A stretch of 24,844 bases of DNA from a virus: the IMG/VR virus record IMGVR_UViG_3300010296_000077, positions 1 to 24,844 of that record, one strand, 5' to 3'. The notes under the pieces are model-generated. The model searched no databases. It had not been told where the DNA came from and saw only the letters and a list, made by a program, of their open reading frames with translations. Positions 23,426 through 24,844 of the stretch are shown in pieces (within the stretch, counting starts at the first letter, position 1; each line of letters starts with the position of its first letter). The position numbers and the translations under genes are program-made.

Positions 23426-23710
23426 ATGCCAAGAGGAGGAGCCAGAATCGGAGCGGGAAGAAAACCGAAATTGCACGAAAAAGAGGCGCGGCAAATTCTA
23501 CTCAATGCCCTGGAATTAAAGTACAAAAACCAAGACGATCAAAAAAACGTTGTCGAGTTTATGGCTGATTTTGTCGAAACAAAAGAGGGCATGAAATTTT
23601 TTGCGGAACACTTAATCGGCAAAGCCCCGGACCGAATCGACCACACAAGCGGAGACGAACCGTTGGACATTACGCCGTTCCAAATCACAATCAAAAAACC
23701 CGAGGAGTAA
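23426..23710 (+). CDS. terminase small subunit candidate
   Basis: A 94-aa protein starting MPRGGARIGAGRKPK, a Gly/Arg-rich lead that I know from phage small terminases and related DNA-binding proteins, followed by helices (20-70) and an acidic middle and a short Pro-rich tail. Small terminases recognise the packaging site. The large-terminase gene begins 418 bases further on, with one small gene in between, which supports the call. It lacks a clear helix-turn-helix by eye, and is short for the family, so a different DNA-binding protein is possible. Confidence 0.6.
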   Translation: MPRGGARIGAGRKPKLHEKEARQILLNALELKYKNQDDQKNVVEFMADFVETKEGMKFFAEHLIGKAPDRIDHTSGDEPLDITPFQITIKKPEE

Positions 23711-23740
23711 AAAAAAAATAAAAAAAAGTTGCAAAAAGTT

Positions 23741-23770
23741 TTGGAGGTTATAAATAAATTCGTATATTTG
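23741..23770 (+). promoter_or_regulatory. Bacteroidota-type promoter of the 58-aa gene
   Basis: TTG at 23741-23743, a 19-base spacer and TATATTTG at 23763-23770 form an exact match to the Bacteroidota form, 28 bases before the ATG at 23799. Confidence 0.8.
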
Positions 23771-23798
23771 AACTGTTAAACAATTAAAACAAAACAAA

Positions 23799-23975
23799 AT
23801 GACACTTTACGCGACACTAAAAAACGGAAACCAAACTCAAATCAAGGTTTACGGAAACCAAAAAGAAATTTTAAACTATATTGAAAGATACGAAGGAAAC
23901 GACCTTGGAAACGATATTATCTTAGAGGACTTTGTTACAGATTTCGAAGAAACCGGAGTAATAATTGAAAAATAA
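23799..23975 (+). CDS. 58-aa acidic protein between the terminase genes
   Basis: The product begins MTLYATLKNGNQTQIKVYGN, has a short helix (EILNYIERYEG), and ends with an acidic DFVTDFEETGVIIEK. The fold looks like a small alpha/beta unit with low charge balance (strongly acidic), sometimes seen in DNA-mimic or inhibitor proteins, but no family is recognised. It has its own consensus promoter and is followed by terminators, so it is transcribed separately from the terminase genes that flank it. Confidence 0.65.
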   Translation: MTLYATLKNGNQTQIKVYGNQKEILNYIERYEGNDLGNDIILEDFVTDFEETGVIIEK

Positions 23976-23998
23976 GCCTCCCAAGGCTAAAAAAAAAG

Positions 23999-24028
23999 AG
24001 TCGGACTTGGACGGGTTCGGCTTTTTTT
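23999..24028 (+). terminator. terminator after the 58-aa gene
   Basis: AGTCGGA (23999-24005) pairs with TTCGGCT (24016-24022), two G-T pairs included, and is followed by a T-run with an A-run upstream. A second small stem, AGCCT-CCCA-AGGCT, lies at 23975-23988. Confidence 0.7.
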
Positions 24029-24082
24029 GTTTATCTTAGCGAACTGATTCATAACTTTTGGATTTAATTGTTTAACGTTTAG

Positions 24083-24112
24083 TCCCGGATTTCCATAGGT
24101 CCGGGATTTTTT
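24083..24112 (+). terminator. hairpin terminator ahead of the large terminase
   Basis: TCCCGGA (24083-24089) pairs perfectly with TCCGGGA (24100-24106) and six T's follow. It ends 16 bases before the ATG at 24129, so transcription of the terminase must read through it or start after it. Confidence 0.8.
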
Positions 24113-24128
24113 GTTTATTTTTGTTTAT

Positions 24129-24844
24129 ATGGTCGATTTAAAATGTACGATTGTTTGGGAACAAAATTGGCACGCGATAAACAAAGATTGTGAGACGTGC
24201 GGAGGAACTGGAAAAACAACCGCGACCGGTTCGGATTGTTCGTGGTGTCATGGTTCGGGTAAATATTATAAGTACATAATCAACAAAGGGTCCTCCAGGT
24301 CGTCCAAAACGATTTCGTTGATTGACTGTTGCGATCTTTACGCACGCCAACACAAATCGAAACGTATCACAATTTGGAGGGACACAAAACGAATTTGCGT
24401 TGATACGATATTAAACGACCTCAAAAAACATTTTAAGCGGACCGGCCGTTGGTTACTCAATCACGAATTTAACAAAACAAACAAGGCGTTAACGTATCGC
24501 ACGGACTCGACGTTGGAATTTTACGGAGCGGACGACGAAGAAACGGTCCACGGATTAGAACAAGACGTCTCATGGCTCAACGAACCCTATAAAATCGCGC
24601 GGGAGGTATTTAACCAAATCGACCAAAGAACGTCGGACTTTATGTTTATTGATTACAACCCGAAAAAAGGGCATTGGGTTGAGGACGTGGCAAAAGATGA
24701 TCGCGCAATTGTATTAGAATCGACATTCAAAGACAATCCGTTTTGTCCTCCAGAGCAACGCCGCAAAATCTTATCATATCAACCCGTAAAATTGTCGCAT
24801 TTGGTCGAGTCGGGCGAAATGACAGAAAGCGACGCGATACAATA
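24129..24844 (+). CDS. terminase large subunit, 3'-truncated, with an N-terminal zinc module
   Basis: The frame runs from the ATG at 24129 to the window end (238 codons visible). Walker A reads GSSRSSKT at 54-61; the strand LEFYGADDEETVHGLE precedes Walker B/catalytic DVSWLNE at 146-152 with E152; then FMFIDYNPKKGHW and STFKDNPF follow. This is the ATPase of a phage packaging terminase of the Terminase_3 kind; the nuclease half lies outside the window. Before Walker A there are two perfect CxxCxGxG motifs (C21-C24 and C37-C40) like those of DnaJ, which are not part of the usual terminase start. It drives DNA into the prohead. Confidence 0.92.
   Translation, partial: MVDLKCTIVWEQNWHAINKDCETCGGTGKTTATGSDCSWCHGSGKYYKYIINKGSSRSSKTISLIDCCDLYARQHKSKRITIWRDTKRICVDTILNDLKKHFKRTGRWLLNHEFNKTNKALTYRTDSTLEFYGADDEETVHGLEQDVSWLNEPYKIAREVFNQIDQRTSDFMFIDYNPKKGHWVEDVAKDDRAIVLESTFKDNPFCPPEQRRKILSYQPVKLSHLVESGEMTESDAIQ

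Noticed and set aside
1-24844. CRISPR arrays, tRNA or rRNA genes, and IS transposase genes
   Set aside because: No regularly spaced repeats, cloverleaf-like CCA-ended sequences, rRNA-like stretches or transposase motifs were noticed on either strand.

Overview
The window is part of a tailed bacteriophage (or prophage) genome whose host is very probably a member of the Bacteroidota, most likely a flavobacterium. The host inference rests on four points. Four intergenic sites match the Bacteroidota promoter form TTG-N19/20-TAnnTTTG. Shine-Dalgarno sequences are almost absent. The primase-helicase belongs to the VirE type common in that phylum. The AT-leaning sequence still prefers codons such as GCG, ACG and TCG. 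A long tape-measure protein without any sheath gene suggests a siphovirus-like long non-contractile tail. No integrase, CI-like repressor, tRNA or rRNA was seen here, so lifestyle cannot be decided.

Layout. (1) 1-11949, plus strand: late structural genes. They run from the end of a probable tail-tube protein, through two coupled genes in the tail-chaperone position and the tape measure, to distal tail/baseplate proteins and a fibre-like protein. (2) 11955-13723: a calcineurin-type metallophosphoesterase, a DUF5675-like protein with an L,D-transpeptidase-like H...GC motif, and two overlapping membrane-associated ORFs resembling a spanin pair; this is the probable lysis end of the late operon. 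(3) 13724-13899: a convergent intergenic region rich in hairpins and direct repeats. (4) 13900-15080, minus strand: a YqaJ-type exonuclease and a predicted OB-like protein. (5) 15081-15173: divergent promoters next to a ribbon-helix-helix-like small protein. (6) 15174-17808: an SSB-like protein followed by an accessory segment of small coupled genes, a T4 DenV-like pyrimidine-dimer glycosylase, and a Mom-like DNA-modification gene. The Mom-like gene lies in a unit with integron-cassette-like ends. (7) 17934-22140: replication genes, namely a VirE_N/PriCT-2/VirE primase-helicase, an SF2 helicase with a zinc ribbon, and a VRR-NUC nuclease. (8) 22192-23408: small hypothetical genes. (9) 23426-24844: the packaging genes, a small-terminase candidate and the beginning of the large terminase, separated by a 58-aa gene with its own promoter and terminator.

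The late operon is tightly packed, with frequent ATGA overlaps. The replication, recombination and small early genes are split into short units by hairpin terminators, several of which end within about 20 bases of the next start codon. The best candidates for something not routinely described are the Mom-like gene with attC-like borders, the DnaJ-type double CxxCxGxG zinc module at the front of the large terminase, an SSB-tip-like DLPF ending on the primase-helicase, and small genes that each carry their own promoter. All functions are read from motifs by eye; no database search was possible.
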